Positions 1-8,061 of a stretch of DNA of 64,000 nt are shown piece by piece (the first letter of the stretch is position 1; each line of letters starts with the position of its first letter). This stretch comes from a bacterium (GTDB lineage Bacteria; Bacteroidota; Ignavibacteria; Ignavibacteriales; Ignavibacteriaceae): positions 1,240,001 through 1,304,000 of the forward strand of contig JADJWC010000001.1 of the NCBI GenBank assembly GCA_016716565.1, in the 5' to 3' direction. The position numbers were made by a program, and so were the translations under genes. The notes beneath the pieces are model-generated. The model saw only the letters and a list, made by a program, of their open reading frames with translations. It had not been told where the DNA came from and ran no database searches.

Positions 1-202
1 TTAACTTATACCCACCAGTTTGACCTCTTGCACTATCAACAAAACCTGCAAGACGTAATGCTCTTAATATTTTTGCGGTGTTTGCCGATGAAAGTCCTTC
101 AACTGTGCTTAGCTCAGGAATAGTAAGACCATTAGGAGAATCGCTTTTAGCAATTCTCAATAAAAGTCTTAAACCATATTCTTCTTGTGTACTAAATTTC
201 AT
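1..202 (-). CDS. Rrf2-family transcriptional regulator (partial, C-terminus outside window)
   Basis: The 67 visible residues begin MKFSTQEEYGLRLL and contain a winged helix-turn-helix (about residues 27-50) followed by the wing motif RGQTGGYKL. This is the N-terminus of the Rrf2 family, which includes IscR and SUF-operon repressors. A good ribosome site (AAGGGAAG) precedes the ATG. It is the last gene of the minus-strand suf gene run, so feedback control of iron-sulfur assembly is the natural inference. The cysteines that would ligate a 2Fe-2S cluster lie beyond position 1, so cluster sensing cannot be judged. A 100-base gap holding a repeat element separates it from the bacilliredoxin gene. 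Confidence 0.85.
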   Translation of the reverse strand, partial: MKFSTQEEYGLRLLLRIAKSDSPNGLTIPELSTVEGLSSANTAKILRALRLAGFVDSARGQTGGYKL

Positions 203-215
203 AAACTTCCCTTAT

Positions 216-302
216 GTCATTGCGAGGAGTCCGTTAGGACGACGAAGCAATCTAAGTTGGTCGAATTAAATTAGAGATTCCTTCGCTTCGCTCGGAATGA
301 CA
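216..302. repeat. Interspersed palindromic repeat element, family A (GTCATTGCGAG...CTCGGAATGAC)
   Basis: The left part (216-253) starts GTCATTGCGAGGAG and ends GACGAAGCAATCT. The right part (275-302) reads AGATTCCTTCGCTTCGCTC and ends GGAATGAC. The outer ends are imperfect inverted repeats, so the element can fold as a long hairpin. Related copies lie at 908-942 and, inside a coding region, at 51592-51618. Confidence 0.75.
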
Positions 303-308
303 ATGCTA

Positions 309-842
309 TTATCCTTGGTACAAAGGTATCTTTGAACCACACTGCTTTGCGTACATAACTTTTGCAAAATGCTCAGCAGGAATGGACGGACCCTGTCTTG
401 AACAGTGCTCATTAAAAATTTCTCTCCAGTATTCGGAGATCTGCTGCGGCATACTACCTTCAATTTCATATCGGTGCATAAAGTGAACTAACTGTCCATT
501 CTTAAATAATGCAGCACTCGGAGATGATGGAGGAACATTTCCAACTAATTCTCTTGTCTTATCAACCGCATCTCTTTCCTGACCTGCAAATACTGTATAA
601 AGTTTATCTGGTATAATTTCATTTTGTAATGCAAGTGAAATTCCCGGTCTTGCACTTCCTGCTGCACATCCACAAACAGAGTTTATCAAAACAAATACGG
701 ATTCATTATTATTAACTTTAATTGCATCTTCGACTTCTTTTGGTGTTAATAGTTCTTTGAATCCGACAGCCACTAGTTCATCTCTCATGGGCTGAACTGC
801 ATTCTGATCATACATTGGTGGTCTTGAACTTATATTGAACAT
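309..842 (-). CDS. Bacilliredoxin, BrxA/BrxB (YphP/YqiW) family
   Basis: A thioredoxin-fold protein of the bacilliredoxin family, which in Firmicutes removes bacillithiol from oxidised protein thiols. The active-site motif CGC is at residues 57-59 in the context NSVCGCAAGSARPG. The family signatures VFAGQ, PPSSPSAALF and HRYEIEG follow. The protein has 177 residues while Bacillus members have about 145. The extra 30 or so residues after the usual HC end include another cysteine (AKQCGSK). A strong ribosome site (AAAGGAG) supports the start. Its position downstream of sufT suggests a thiol-redox role linked to Fe-S assembly, which is inference. Confidence 0.88.
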   Translation of the reverse strand: MFNISSRPPMYDQNAVQPMRDELVAVGFKELLTPKEVEDAIKVNNNESVFVLINSVCGCAAGSARPGISLALQNEIIPDKLYTVFAGQERDAVDKTRELVGNVPPSSPSAALFKNGQLVHFMHRYEIEGSMPQQISEYWREIFNEHCSRQGPSIPAEHFAKVMYAKQCGSKIPLYQG

Positions 843-907
843 TTTTTACTCCTTTTTTGATTTACCCTGAATTTATTTCAGGGTCTTTTATTTATAATTT
901 AATCTTA

Positions 908-942
908 AGATTCCTTGTCGCGCTTCGCTTGCACGGAATGAT
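908..942. repeat. Partial copy of repeat family A
   Basis: The sequence AGATTCCTTGTCGCGCTTCG followed by CTTGCACGGAATGAT matches the right half of the element at 275-302 with a few substitutions. It lies in the gap between sufT and the bacilliredoxin gene. No left half is recognisable here. Confidence 0.55.
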
Positions 943-953
943 AATTGGGGTTA

Positions 954-1274
954 TCACATAAACCCCAATTCAACTTTTGCTACTTCCGACATCATGTCTT
1001 TATCCCATGGTGGACTCCAAACAATTTCAACCTTAGCGTCATTCACTTCAGGAATCGATTTTACTTTAGCTTCAACTTCCGGCGGAAGTGAACCTGCAAC
1101 AGGACAGGCCGGCGATGTCAGAGTCATTTTAATTTTTACATTAGAATCATCATCAATTGCAATTTCATATATCAATCCGAGCTCAAAAATATCAACAGGT
1201 ATTTCCGGATCGTAGCACGTTTTTAACGTCTGAATAATTTTTTCTTCAAGCTGTTGTTTGTTTAATTCTGCCAT
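954..1274 (-). CDS. sufT: SUF system Fe-S assembly protein SufT (MIP18/DUF59 family)
   Basis: A 106-residue MIP18/DUF59-family protein. The family core is visible as DPEIPVDIFELGLIY (residues 22-36) and MTLTSPACP with the conserved cysteine at 57. Members help mature Fe-S proteins, and SufT is the form that travels with suf operons. It lies 24 bases downstream of sufU on the same strand, which supports a shared transcript. The phenylacetate-pathway homologue PaaD is excluded by context. Confidence 0.9.
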   Translation of the reverse strand: MAELNKQQLEEKIIQTLKTCYDPEIPVDIFELGLIYEIAIDDDSNVKIKMTLTSPACPVAGSLPPEVEAKVKSIPEVNDAKVEIVWSPPWDKDMMSEVAKVELGFM

Positions 1275-1298
1275 AGTTTCTTACTCATACTCTTAATC

Positions 1299-1760
1299 TT
1301 ACTCTTCTTCAGTGGTTACCTTTTCATCTTTATTATGCAATGCATTTATCATCGTATGCCAAGCAAGTGAAGCACACTTTACTCGCACAGGAAATTCCTG
1401 AACTCCTGCAAATACAGCAAGCTTTCCTAACTCATCTATATCAGGATTTTCCCCTAGCTTCCCAGTAACGAGGTCGTGAAATTTTTCAAAAAGTTTCTCA
1501 GCTTCTGCCACTGTTTTGCCTTTTAATATCGAAGTCATCAGAGATGCTGAGGCTTTTGATATTGCACATCCTTCACCTTTGAATGAAACGTCTTTTACTA
1601 TTCCATCTTCAATTAATAAAAAAACATCAATGTGATCACCGCAAAGTGGATTATATCCTTCAGCAAACTTTGTTGCGTTTTCCATCTTCCGGAAATTTCT
1701 TGGACTTTTGTTATGATCAAGAATAACCTGCTGGTACAGTTCTCTTAATTCCTGGTTCAT
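1299..1760 (-). CDS. sufU: Fe-S cluster assembly protein SufU (NifU-like)
   Basis: A 153-residue SufU/NifU-N protein. Three conserved cysteines are visible: C40 in NPLCGD, C65 in GEGCAIS and C129 in VKCASL, with D42 completing the usual zinc/cluster ligand set. In Gram-positive systems SufU is the zinc-dependent sulfur acceptor that activates SufS. Its start overlaps the sufS stop by 4 bases (ATGA), so the two are translationally coupled. The short acidic tail (TTEEE) is not conserved. Confidence 0.94.
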   Translation of the reverse strand: MNQELRELYQQVILDHNKSPRNFRKMENATKFAEGYNPLCGDHIDVFLLIEDGIVKDVSFKGEGCAISKASASLMTSILKGKTVAEAEKLFEKFHDLVTGKLGENPDIDELGKLAVFAGVQEFPVRVKCASLAWHTMINALHNKDEKVTTEEE

Positions 1761-3016
1761 CCGAAAACCTCAATTATTTTTTTAAGTCCGTTGACTAATA
1801 CATCGACTTCTTCTTTTGTATTATACATTCCAAAAGATGCACGTGATGTTGCCGGAATATTAAATCTCTTCATCAATGGTTGAGTGCAATGGTGTCCTGT
1901 TCTAATTGCAACACCTTCAAAATCTAAAAATGTTCCTATATCATGAGGATGAATATTTTCAAGCACGAAAGAGAGTACACTTGTTTTCTCTTTTGCAGTA
2001 CCGATTATTCTTAGTCCAGGTACTTCAGCAATTTGCCTTGTTGCGTAATCCAACAAACTCTGTTCGTGTTCTTTAATATTTTCAATTCCAACTTTGTTGA
2101 CATATTCAATTGCAGCTCCAAGACCAATCGCACCAGCAATATCCGGAGTGCCAGCTTCAAACTTGTGGGGTAGTTCATTGTAAGTCGTTTCTTCAAAAGT
2201 AACTTTTGAGATCATATCACCTCCGCCCTGATATGGTGACATCGATTCCAGCAGTTCAACTTTACCATAAAGTGCACCAATACCTGTCGGGCCATAAATT
2301 TTGTGACCGGAGAAAGCAAGGAAATCACAATCAAGTTCCTGAACATCAACTTTTAAATGATTAACTGCTTGTGCTGCATCAACTAAAACCGGAATATTAA
2401 ACTGGTGAGCGTATTCAACTATTCTTTTTACAGGATTAATTGTTCCAAGTGAATTCGAAACATAGACAACAGATATAAATTTTGTTTTCTGATTTACCAT
2501 CTTTTCGAATTCTTCAAGAATCAATTCGCCATCATCGTTGACAGGTATTACTCGCAGCCTTGCATTTTTCTCTTTACAGAGAAGCTGCCACGGAACAATA
2601 TTCGAATGATGTTCCATGTGAGAAATAATTATCTCATCACCTTCCCTGATATTTTTTCTTCCATAAGAACTTGCAACCAGATTAATCGCTTCTGTCGTTC
2701 CGCGTGTGAAGATAACCTGGTTTTTTCCCAAAGCATTTATGAATTGCTTAATCTGAATTCGCGCACCTTCAAATGCTTCTGTTGCTTCCTGACTGAGTGC
2801 ATGAACACCGCGATGGATATTTGCATTCATCGTTGTGTAATATTTATTAACCTTATCTATTACGTAAATTGGTTTTTGAGTCGTCGCTGCATTATCTAAA
2901 TAAACGAGATCCTTGTCGTGAACTTTTTTACTTAAAATTGGAAAGTCTTCACGAATCCTGTGCACATCATAAATATTTTTTGAAACAGGTATGGCCGTTT
3001 CAGTTTCGGCTTTCAT
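1757..3016 (-). CDS. sufS: Cysteine desulfurase SufS
   Basis: A group II cysteine desulfurase of 419 residues, an aminotransferase class V PLP enzyme. It releases sulfur from cysteine as a persulfide. The PLP lysine is K239 in SGHKIYGPTG, and the catalytic cysteine is C377 in RTGHHCTQP. The N-terminal YLDNAATTQKP and the MEHHSNIVPW segment also match SufS. It follows sufD by 8 bases and overlaps sufU by 4. Neighbouring sufB, C, D and U leave little doubt about the role. Confidence 0.96.
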   Translation of the reverse strand: MKAETETAIPVSKNIYDVHRIREDFPILSKKVHDKDLVYLDNAATTQKPIYVIDKVNKYYTTMNANIHRGVHALSQEATEAFEGARIQIKQFINALGKNQVIFTRGTTEAINLVASSYGRKNIREGDEIIISHMEHHSNIVPWQLLCKEKNARLRVIPVNDDGELILEEFEKMVNQKTKFISVVYVSNSLGTINPVKRIVEYAHQFNIPVLVDAAQAVNHLKVDVQELDCDFLAFSGHKIYGPTGIGALYGKVELLESMSPYQGGGDMISKVTFEETTYNELPHKFEAGTPDIAGAIGLGAAIEYVNKVGIENIKEHEQSLLDYATRQIAEVPGLRIIGTAKEKTSVLSFVLENIHPHDIGTFLDFEGVAIRTGHHCTQPLMKRFNIPATSRASFGMYNTKEEVDVLVNGLKKIIEVFG

Positions 3017-3024
3017 TTAATTCT

Positions 3025-4341
3025 CTATTGATTGAATTTTTCTGTTATAATTTTTTCGATATAATTTCGAATTGATTCAATTTTTATTGAAGTTATTACA
3101 TCGCTTGCAAATGCATGCAACAGGATACTTTTACTTGCTTCTTCACCAATGCCTCTTGACTTCAAATAAAATTTAGCATCATCATCCATTTGACCGATTG
3201 TTGCGCCGTGGGAACATTTCACATCATCAGCAAATATTTCCAGCTGTGGTTTTGTATTCACAAGTGCTTCATTTGATAAAAGAATACTATTGTTTTCCTG
3301 GAATGCATTCGTCTTTTGTGCATCCTGTCTGACTATAATTTTACCGTTAAAAACTCCACGTGATTTATGGTCAAGAATACCTTTGTAATGCTCGTGGCTG
3401 TTGCAATGCGGTTTTGCATGATCCATTAATGTATGTGCATCAAAGAGTTGAGTTTCATCAATCATATACAAACCATTCAGCGTACACTCGCCACCTTCAT
3501 CATTGAACTTAGCATTGAAATCATTCCGAGTAAGATCTGCACCTGTTGAAATCAAATGCGAACTAAAGTGGCTGCTTCTTTCCTGATCAACTTCCATTCT
3601 TGCAATATGAAAAGCCTTCTTACTTTCTTCCTGGAGTTTAATATGATCAACGACAGCATTTTCTTCTGCGACGATCTCCGTAACAGCATTTGTAAAATAG
3701 ATTTGATCATTTTTACCAACATAATGTTCAATTATTGTTACCTGAGAATTTTTCTCAGCCACAAAAAGATTTCTCGGCTGAGTCAATATTTTTTCATTTC
3801 CTGAATCAGTTATGAAAATTATGTGAATCGGTTCTTCAATAATCTTTCCTGAAGGGACGAAAATGAACGCACCATCATCTGTAAAAGCTGTACTTAATGC
3901 AGTGAAAATGTGATTTCTATGATCGGCATATTTACCATAATGTTTTAGGAGGATTTCATTTTTCTTTTTGATTTCATCTGCAATACTTCCGACAGTTACA
4001 CCTTTTGGGAGATTCAATAAATCGCTGTACTCAGGAGAAAATCTCCCATTGATGAAAACTATCAAGCTATGATCCATCTCATCAAACAATAAAGATTTGA
4101 TGACGTCTTTGGAAATAACTTTCCTCTCGTAAGTTGGAACGAAATTGTAATTAAGTAACGGTGCGATGCTCGTATATTTCCATTCCTCATCTTTGGGTGT
4201 GGGAAAATCCAATTTACTAAAATTTGAAAGTGCTTCTTTTCTTTTTTGATGAATTGGATTTTCTTTTCCGCCGTTTAATCTTTTCTCAAGCTCGCCAAAG
4301 TTCGAGAGATACCAATCTTTTATGTCAACTGTTTTGTCCAT
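3025..4341 (-). CDS. sufD: Fe-S cluster assembly scaffold protein SufD
   Basis: A 438-residue SufB/SufD-family beta-helix protein. The C-terminal core DDVKCSHGATIG and KSRGIGEEASKSILLHAF is typical of SufD. It should pair with SufB on top of a SufC dimer. Its ATG overlaps the sufC stop by one base (TAATG), so they are translationally coupled. The N-terminal 150 residues are weakly conserved, as usual for SufD. Confidence 0.94.
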   Translation of the reverse strand: MDKTVDIKDWYLSNFGELEKRLNGGKENPIHQKRKEALSNFSKLDFPTPKDEEWKYTSIAPLLNYNFVPTYERKVISKDVIKSLLFDEMDHSLIVFINGRFSPEYSDLLNLPKGVTVGSIADEIKKKNEILLKHYGKYADHRNHIFTALSTAFTDDGAFIFVPSGKIIEEPIHIIFITDSGNEKILTQPRNLFVAEKNSQVTIIEHYVGKNDQIYFTNAVTEIVAEENAVVDHIKLQEESKKAFHIARMEVDQERSSHFSSHLISTGADLTRNDFNAKFNDEGGECTLNGLYMIDETQLFDAHTLMDHAKPHCNSHEHYKGILDHKSRGVFNGKIIVRQDAQKTNAFQENNSILLSNEALVNTKPQLEIFADDVKCSHGATIGQMDDDAKFYLKSRGIGEEASKSILLHAFASDVITSIKIESIRNYIEKIITEKFNQ

Positions 4342-5108
4342 TATTTACTTACCACTTCTTCAAGTTTACCGTTTTTCACCCAATCATATCCTCTCTCTTC
4401 AAGCTCGAGGGCTAATTCTTTCCCACCAGACTTAACAATTTTTCCTTGATAGAGAACGTGAACAAAATCCGGAACTATATAATTAAGTAAACGCTGATAG
4501 TGAGTTACAAGAATTGTTGCGTTATCTTTTGAACGAAGTTTGTTTACTCCGTTTGCCACAATTTTTAATGCATCGATATCGAGTCCGGAATCTGTTTCAT
4601 CAAGTATTGAAAGCCTTGGTTGAAGCACAGCCATTTGAAAAATTTCATTTCGCTTTTTCTCACCACCGGAAAAACCTTCATTAACAGCTCTGCTTAAAAA
4701 CTTCTGATCGAGCTCAACAAGTTTCATTTTTTCTTTTATTAGAGCAAGAAATTCTAAAGTATCAAGTTCTTCCTCACCTCGATATTTTCTGATTTCGTTC
4801 AATGCTGTTTTAAGAAGATTAGTATTAGAGACGCCGGGAATTTCAACCGGATACTGGAATGCAAGAAAAACTCCTTCACGAGCTCTGTCTTCAGGAGCTA
4901 ATTCGAGAAGATTTTTTCCGTTATATGAAACTTTACCTTGAGTAACTTCGTAACCTTCTCTACCTGCAAGAACCTGTGCGAGCGTGCTTTTGCCCGATCC
5001 GTTTGGTCCCATTATTGCGTGAACTTCTCCGGCATTTACTTTCAGATCAATTCCCTTCAGAATTTCATTGCCTTCTATGCCTGCGTGTAAATTTTTTATT
5101 TCTAACAT
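4341..5108 (-). CDS. sufC: Fe-S cluster assembly ATPase SufC
   Basis: A 255-residue soluble ABC ATPase. Walker A is GPNGSGKST (34-42), the signature is FSGGEKKR (146-153), Walker B is ILDETDSGLD (168-177) and the switch histidine is in VTH (201-203). The DETDSGLD form is diagnostic for SufC. It drives conformational change in the SufBC2D scaffold. It lies 35 bases after sufB and overlaps sufD by one base. Confidence 0.97.
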   Translation of the reverse strand: MLEIKNLHAGIEGNEILKGIDLKVNAGEVHAIMGPNGSGKSTLAQVLAGREGYEVTQGKVSYNGKNLLELAPEDRAREGVFLAFQYPVEIPGVSNTNLLKTALNEIRKYRGEEELDTLEFLALIKEKMKLVELDQKFLSRAVNEGFSGGEKKRNEIFQMAVLQPRLSILDETDSGLDIDALKIVANGVNKLRSKDNATILVTHYQRLLNYIVPDFVHVLYQGKIVKSGGKELALELEERGYDWVKNGKLEEVVSK

Positions 5109-5143
5109 TGTTTTATTTTCTTTCTTTTAATTTAAACTTTTGA

Positions 5144-6592
5144 TTATCCGACACTACCTTCTAAACTAACACTCAACAATTTTGTTGCTTCGACTGCAAA
5201 CTCCATTGGAAGTTCTGCGAGCACTTCCTTACAATACCCATTTACAATTAATCCAATTGCATCTTCCGTAGAAATTCCTCTTTGATTGAGATAAAAGATT
5301 TGATCTTCACCAATCTTTGAAGTGGTCGCTTCGTGTTCTACTTTTGCACCGGGATTATTTATTTCAAGATACGGGAAAGTGTGTGCGCCGCATTTATCAC
5401 CGAGCAATAGCGAATCGCACTGAGAAAAGTTACGAGCGTTCTCAGCTTTCTTCGCAACCTTCACCAAACCACGGTAGCTGTTCTGGCTTTGTCCGGCAGA
5501 AATACCTTTTGATATAATCGTACTTCTTGTGTTTTTTCCAAGATGAATCATCTTTGTTCCTGTGTCTGCCTGCTGACGGTTGTTTGTTAAAGCGACGGAA
5601 TAAAATTCCCCAATTGAGTTATCACCCTGTAATATGCAGCTCGGATATTTCCAGGTTATTGCTGAACCGGTTTCAACCTGAGTCCACGAGATTTTAGAAT
5701 TAACACCTCGGCAAGCACCACGCTTAGTAACAAAATTGTAAATACCACCTTTACCTTCCTTATCGCCGGGATACCAATTCTGTACAGTTGAATATTTTAC
5801 TTTTGCATTGTCGAGGGCGATCAATTCAACTACTGCTGCATGTAATTGATTTTCATCTCTTACAGGTGCAGTACATCCCTCGAGATAACTGACGTAAGAG
5901 CCTTCATCTGCAATAATCAAAGTACGCTCAAACTGTCCCGTATTTGCAGCATTAATTCTGAAATAAGTTGAAAGCTCCATCGGACAACGAACGCCTTTTG
6001 GTATGTAGGCAAATGAACCATCACTAAACACTGCTGAGTTTAATGCTGCATAAAAATTATCTGTGTAAGGAACAACACTTCCCAAATATTTTTTAACCAG
6101 TTCAGGATGATTTTGAACTGCTTCTGAGAAAGAACAAAAAATTATTCCAAGTTCATTCAACTTATCTTTAAAAGTTGTTGCTACTGAAACACTATCAAAA
6201 ACCGCGTCAACTGCCACGCCGGTTAATCTTTTCTGTTCATCGAGAGATATACCAAGCTTCTCATAAACTGCGAGTAGTTCGGGATCAACTTCATCCAGAC
6301 TTTTTAAAGTTGGTTTCTTTTTTGGGGCAGAATAGTATGATAAATCCTGGTAGTCAACAGGAGGATATTTTACATTAGCCCAGTGTGGTTCTTTCATTGT
6401 CTGCCAATATCGGAACGCTTTTAAACGCCATTCGAGCATAAACTCCGGTTCATTTTTTTTGGCAGAGAGTTGACGAATGATATCTTCGTTCAACCCTTTT
6501 GGTAAAGAATCGGTCTCGATATCTGTTACAAATCCGTACTTGTACTCCTTATTCGCTAATTCTTCAATTTTATTAACTTCAGTTGAACTCAT
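5144..6592 (-). CDS. sufB: Fe-S cluster assembly scaffold protein SufB
   Basis: A 482-residue SufB, the scaffold subunit on which the nascent cluster forms. The C-terminal region keeps GDKCGAHTFP (cysteine at 401) and EHEATTSKIGEDQ, the Cys and Glu linked to cluster assembly in E. coli SufB. SPKGV-like PKGVRCPMELSTYFRI is also present. It is the first gene of the minus-strand operon, with a Bacteroidota-type promoter about 50-80 bases upstream. Confidence 0.96.
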   Translation of the reverse strand: MSSTEVNKIEELANKEYKYGFVTDIETDSLPKGLNEDIIRQLSAKKNEPEFMLEWRLKAFRYWQTMKEPHWANVKYPPVDYQDLSYYSAPKKKPTLKSLDEVDPELLAVYEKLGISLDEQKRLTGVAVDAVFDSVSVATTFKDKLNELGIIFCSFSEAVQNHPELVKKYLGSVVPYTDNFYAALNSAVFSDGSFAYIPKGVRCPMELSTYFRINAANTGQFERTLIIADEGSYVSYLEGCTAPVRDENQLHAAVVELIALDNAKVKYSTVQNWYPGDKEGKGGIYNFVTKRGACRGVNSKISWTQVETGSAITWKYPSCILQGDNSIGEFYSVALTNNRQQADTGTKMIHLGKNTRSTIISKGISAGQSQNSYRGLVKVAKKAENARNFSQCDSLLLGDKCGAHTFPYLEINNPGAKVEHEATTSKIGEDQIFYLNQRGISTEDAIGLIVNGYCKEVLAELPMEFAVEATKLLSVSLEGSVG

Positions 6593-6645
6593 TTATTTCC
6601 TTATAAATTCTTTTTTCTTTTAACAAAGCATATCTTTTCCGGGTT

Positions 6646-6676
6646 CAAACTTACACTATCTATACAAAAAAGTCAA
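6646..6676 (-). promoter_or_regulatory. Predicted suf operon promoter, Bacteroidota type
   Basis: On the minus strand TTGACT (6676-6671) is followed after 17 bases by TAAGTTTG (6653-6646). This fits the Bacteroidota housekeeping pattern TTG, about 20 bases, TAnnTTTG. Transcription would start near 6640, leaving a leader of about 45 bases before sufB. I could not identify a clear Rrf2 operator here. Confidence 0.65.
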
Positions 6677-6741
6677 GATTAACCATTCTAAAGTAGGCTG
6701 ACTGTGACTATGCTCAAGATAGTTGATGGAATATTATAAAA

Positions 6742-6772
6742 TTGTATTTCAATCAGGATTGAATTAACTTTG
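6742..6772 (+). promoter_or_regulatory. Predicted promoter for the glycan cluster, Bacteroidota type
   Basis: TTG (6742-6744), then exactly 20 bases, then TAACTTTG (6765-6772) match TTG-N20-TAnnTTTG. The spacing is identical to the divergent suf promoter. It would drive the GT2 gene at 6843. Confidence 0.6.
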
Positions 6773-6842
6773 AACCAGTGTAAAATGTCGAAAATTAAAC
6801 GTTTTCGAACAATTAAAATTATCCAAAAAGAAGACATACCAA

Positions 6843-7898
6843 GTGGAAGAAAAGGAAAGTAGGCAGGAATCCCAAAAACAGCAATCCGTCGGATATAAAC
6901 GATATTACAATCGAAGAAAGCGATATCATCACAGACCAAATCAAACACCACAAGCTGAACGCGTAAAATCATCATTTAAAAAGATTTCCATAGTAATCCC
7001 TCTCTTCAATGAAGAAGAATCTATAATCCCCTTATGTAACGATATCAGAAAAGCTATTTATCGACTTAGCACCAACTATGAAGTAATTTTGATTGACGAT
7101 GGTAGTACTGATTCGTCTCTGCAAAAACTGAAAGAGATTGTGAAGACTGATAACAGATTTAAATATTTAAGTTTCAGAAAAAATTATGGTAAATCTGCAG
7201 CACTTCAAGTTGGATTTAAAGCAGCAACTGGAGATGTAGTTGTGACTATGGATGCTGATTTGCAGGATGATCCGCAGGAAATACAAAACCTTCTTAAAAA
7301 ATTGGAGGAAGGATTTGACTTATGTTCGGGATGGAAGAAAAAACGTCAAGATCCTTTTATTAAAAAGATATCATCAAAATTTTTCAACTATGTTACTCGC
7401 TTAATCAGTGGAATTAAAATTCACGATTTCAATTGTGGACTCAAAGCTTACAGAAAAGAAGTAGTTGAAAACGTAAAAGTCTATGGAGAACTGCATAGGT
7501 ACATTCCGGTACTTGCAAAATGGCAGGGATATTCAATCACAGAAATTCCTGTAATGCATCATCCGCGCAGATATGGAAAAACAAAATTTGGGATCTCACG
7601 TTTCTTTAAAGGATTTATTGATTTGCTGACCGTAACTTTTGTTACGCGATACATCAAACGTCCATTGCATTTCTTCGGATTTTTTGGAGCAATTGCTTTC
7701 CTGATCGGTTTTATCATACTTGGTTATTTGACGGTCTTGTGGATTCAGGGACATCCATTAAGTAACCGACCGATGATTTTTCTCGGTATGCTTTTAATTA
7801 TAGTCGGTGTGCAGTTATTTGCTGTGGGACTTTTAGGTGAAGTGATCGTCCACAATTCTATGGATGATAGAGAATACGTCATTAAGGACAAAAGTTAG
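6843..7898 (+). CDS. Polyprenyl-phosphate glycosyltransferase, GT2 (GtrB/CsbB/DPM-like)
   Basis: A 351-residue GT-A glycosyltransferase with DDGSTD (85-90) and the metal-binding DADLQDD (137-143). It also has the RRYGKTKFGISR segment and two C-terminal membrane helices (about 275-300 and 310-335). This architecture is that of enzymes that load a sugar onto polyprenyl phosphate. The first 40 residues are a basic Tyr/Arg/His/Gln-rich extension not expected in the family. The start is GTG with a weak ribosome site, and a 25-codon ORF (6785-6862) overlaps it in another frame. A YfhO-type protein two genes downstream is the likely user of the product. Confidence 0.88.
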   Translation: MEEKESRQESQKQQSVGYKRYYNRRKRYHHRPNQTPQAERVKSSFKKISIVIPLFNEEESIIPLCNDIRKAIYRLSTNYEVILIDDGSTDSSLQKLKEIVKTDNRFKYLSFRKNYGKSAALQVGFKAATGDVVVTMDADLQDDPQEIQNLLKKLEEGFDLCSGWKKKRQDPFIKKISSKFFNYVTRLISGIKIHDFNCGLKAYRKEVVENVKVYGELHRYIPVLAKWQGYSITEIPVMHHPRRYGKTKFGISRFFKGFIDLLTVTFVTRYIKRPLHFFGFFGAIAFLIGFIILGYLTVLWIQGHPLSNRPMIFLGMLLIIVGVQLFAVGLLGEVIVHNSMDDREYVIKDKS

Positions 7899-7912
7899 AA
7901 TGTGATATGGTT

Positions 7913-8048
7913 GATGGAAGATGTGTGATGTTTAATGAACTGTAAGTTTAAAAATGAATCCTAAAACCTATTTGAAATTACTTTATTAATAATTTGATAA
8001 AATTATTGAATGAGGGTAAAGAAAATCTTCCATTTCACATTTTCCATC
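7913..8048. repeat. Imperfect inverted repeat, family B (GATGGAAGATGTG-like)
   Basis: The left arm GATGGAAGATGTGTGATG (7913-7930) and the reverse complement of the right arm (8031-8048, GATGGAAAATGTGAAATG) agree at about 15 of 18 bases. About 100 AT-rich bases separate them. The same core recurs inside a glycosyltransferase gene at 23261-23292. Confidence 0.55.
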
Positions 8049-8061
8049 TTCCAACTTTGAA

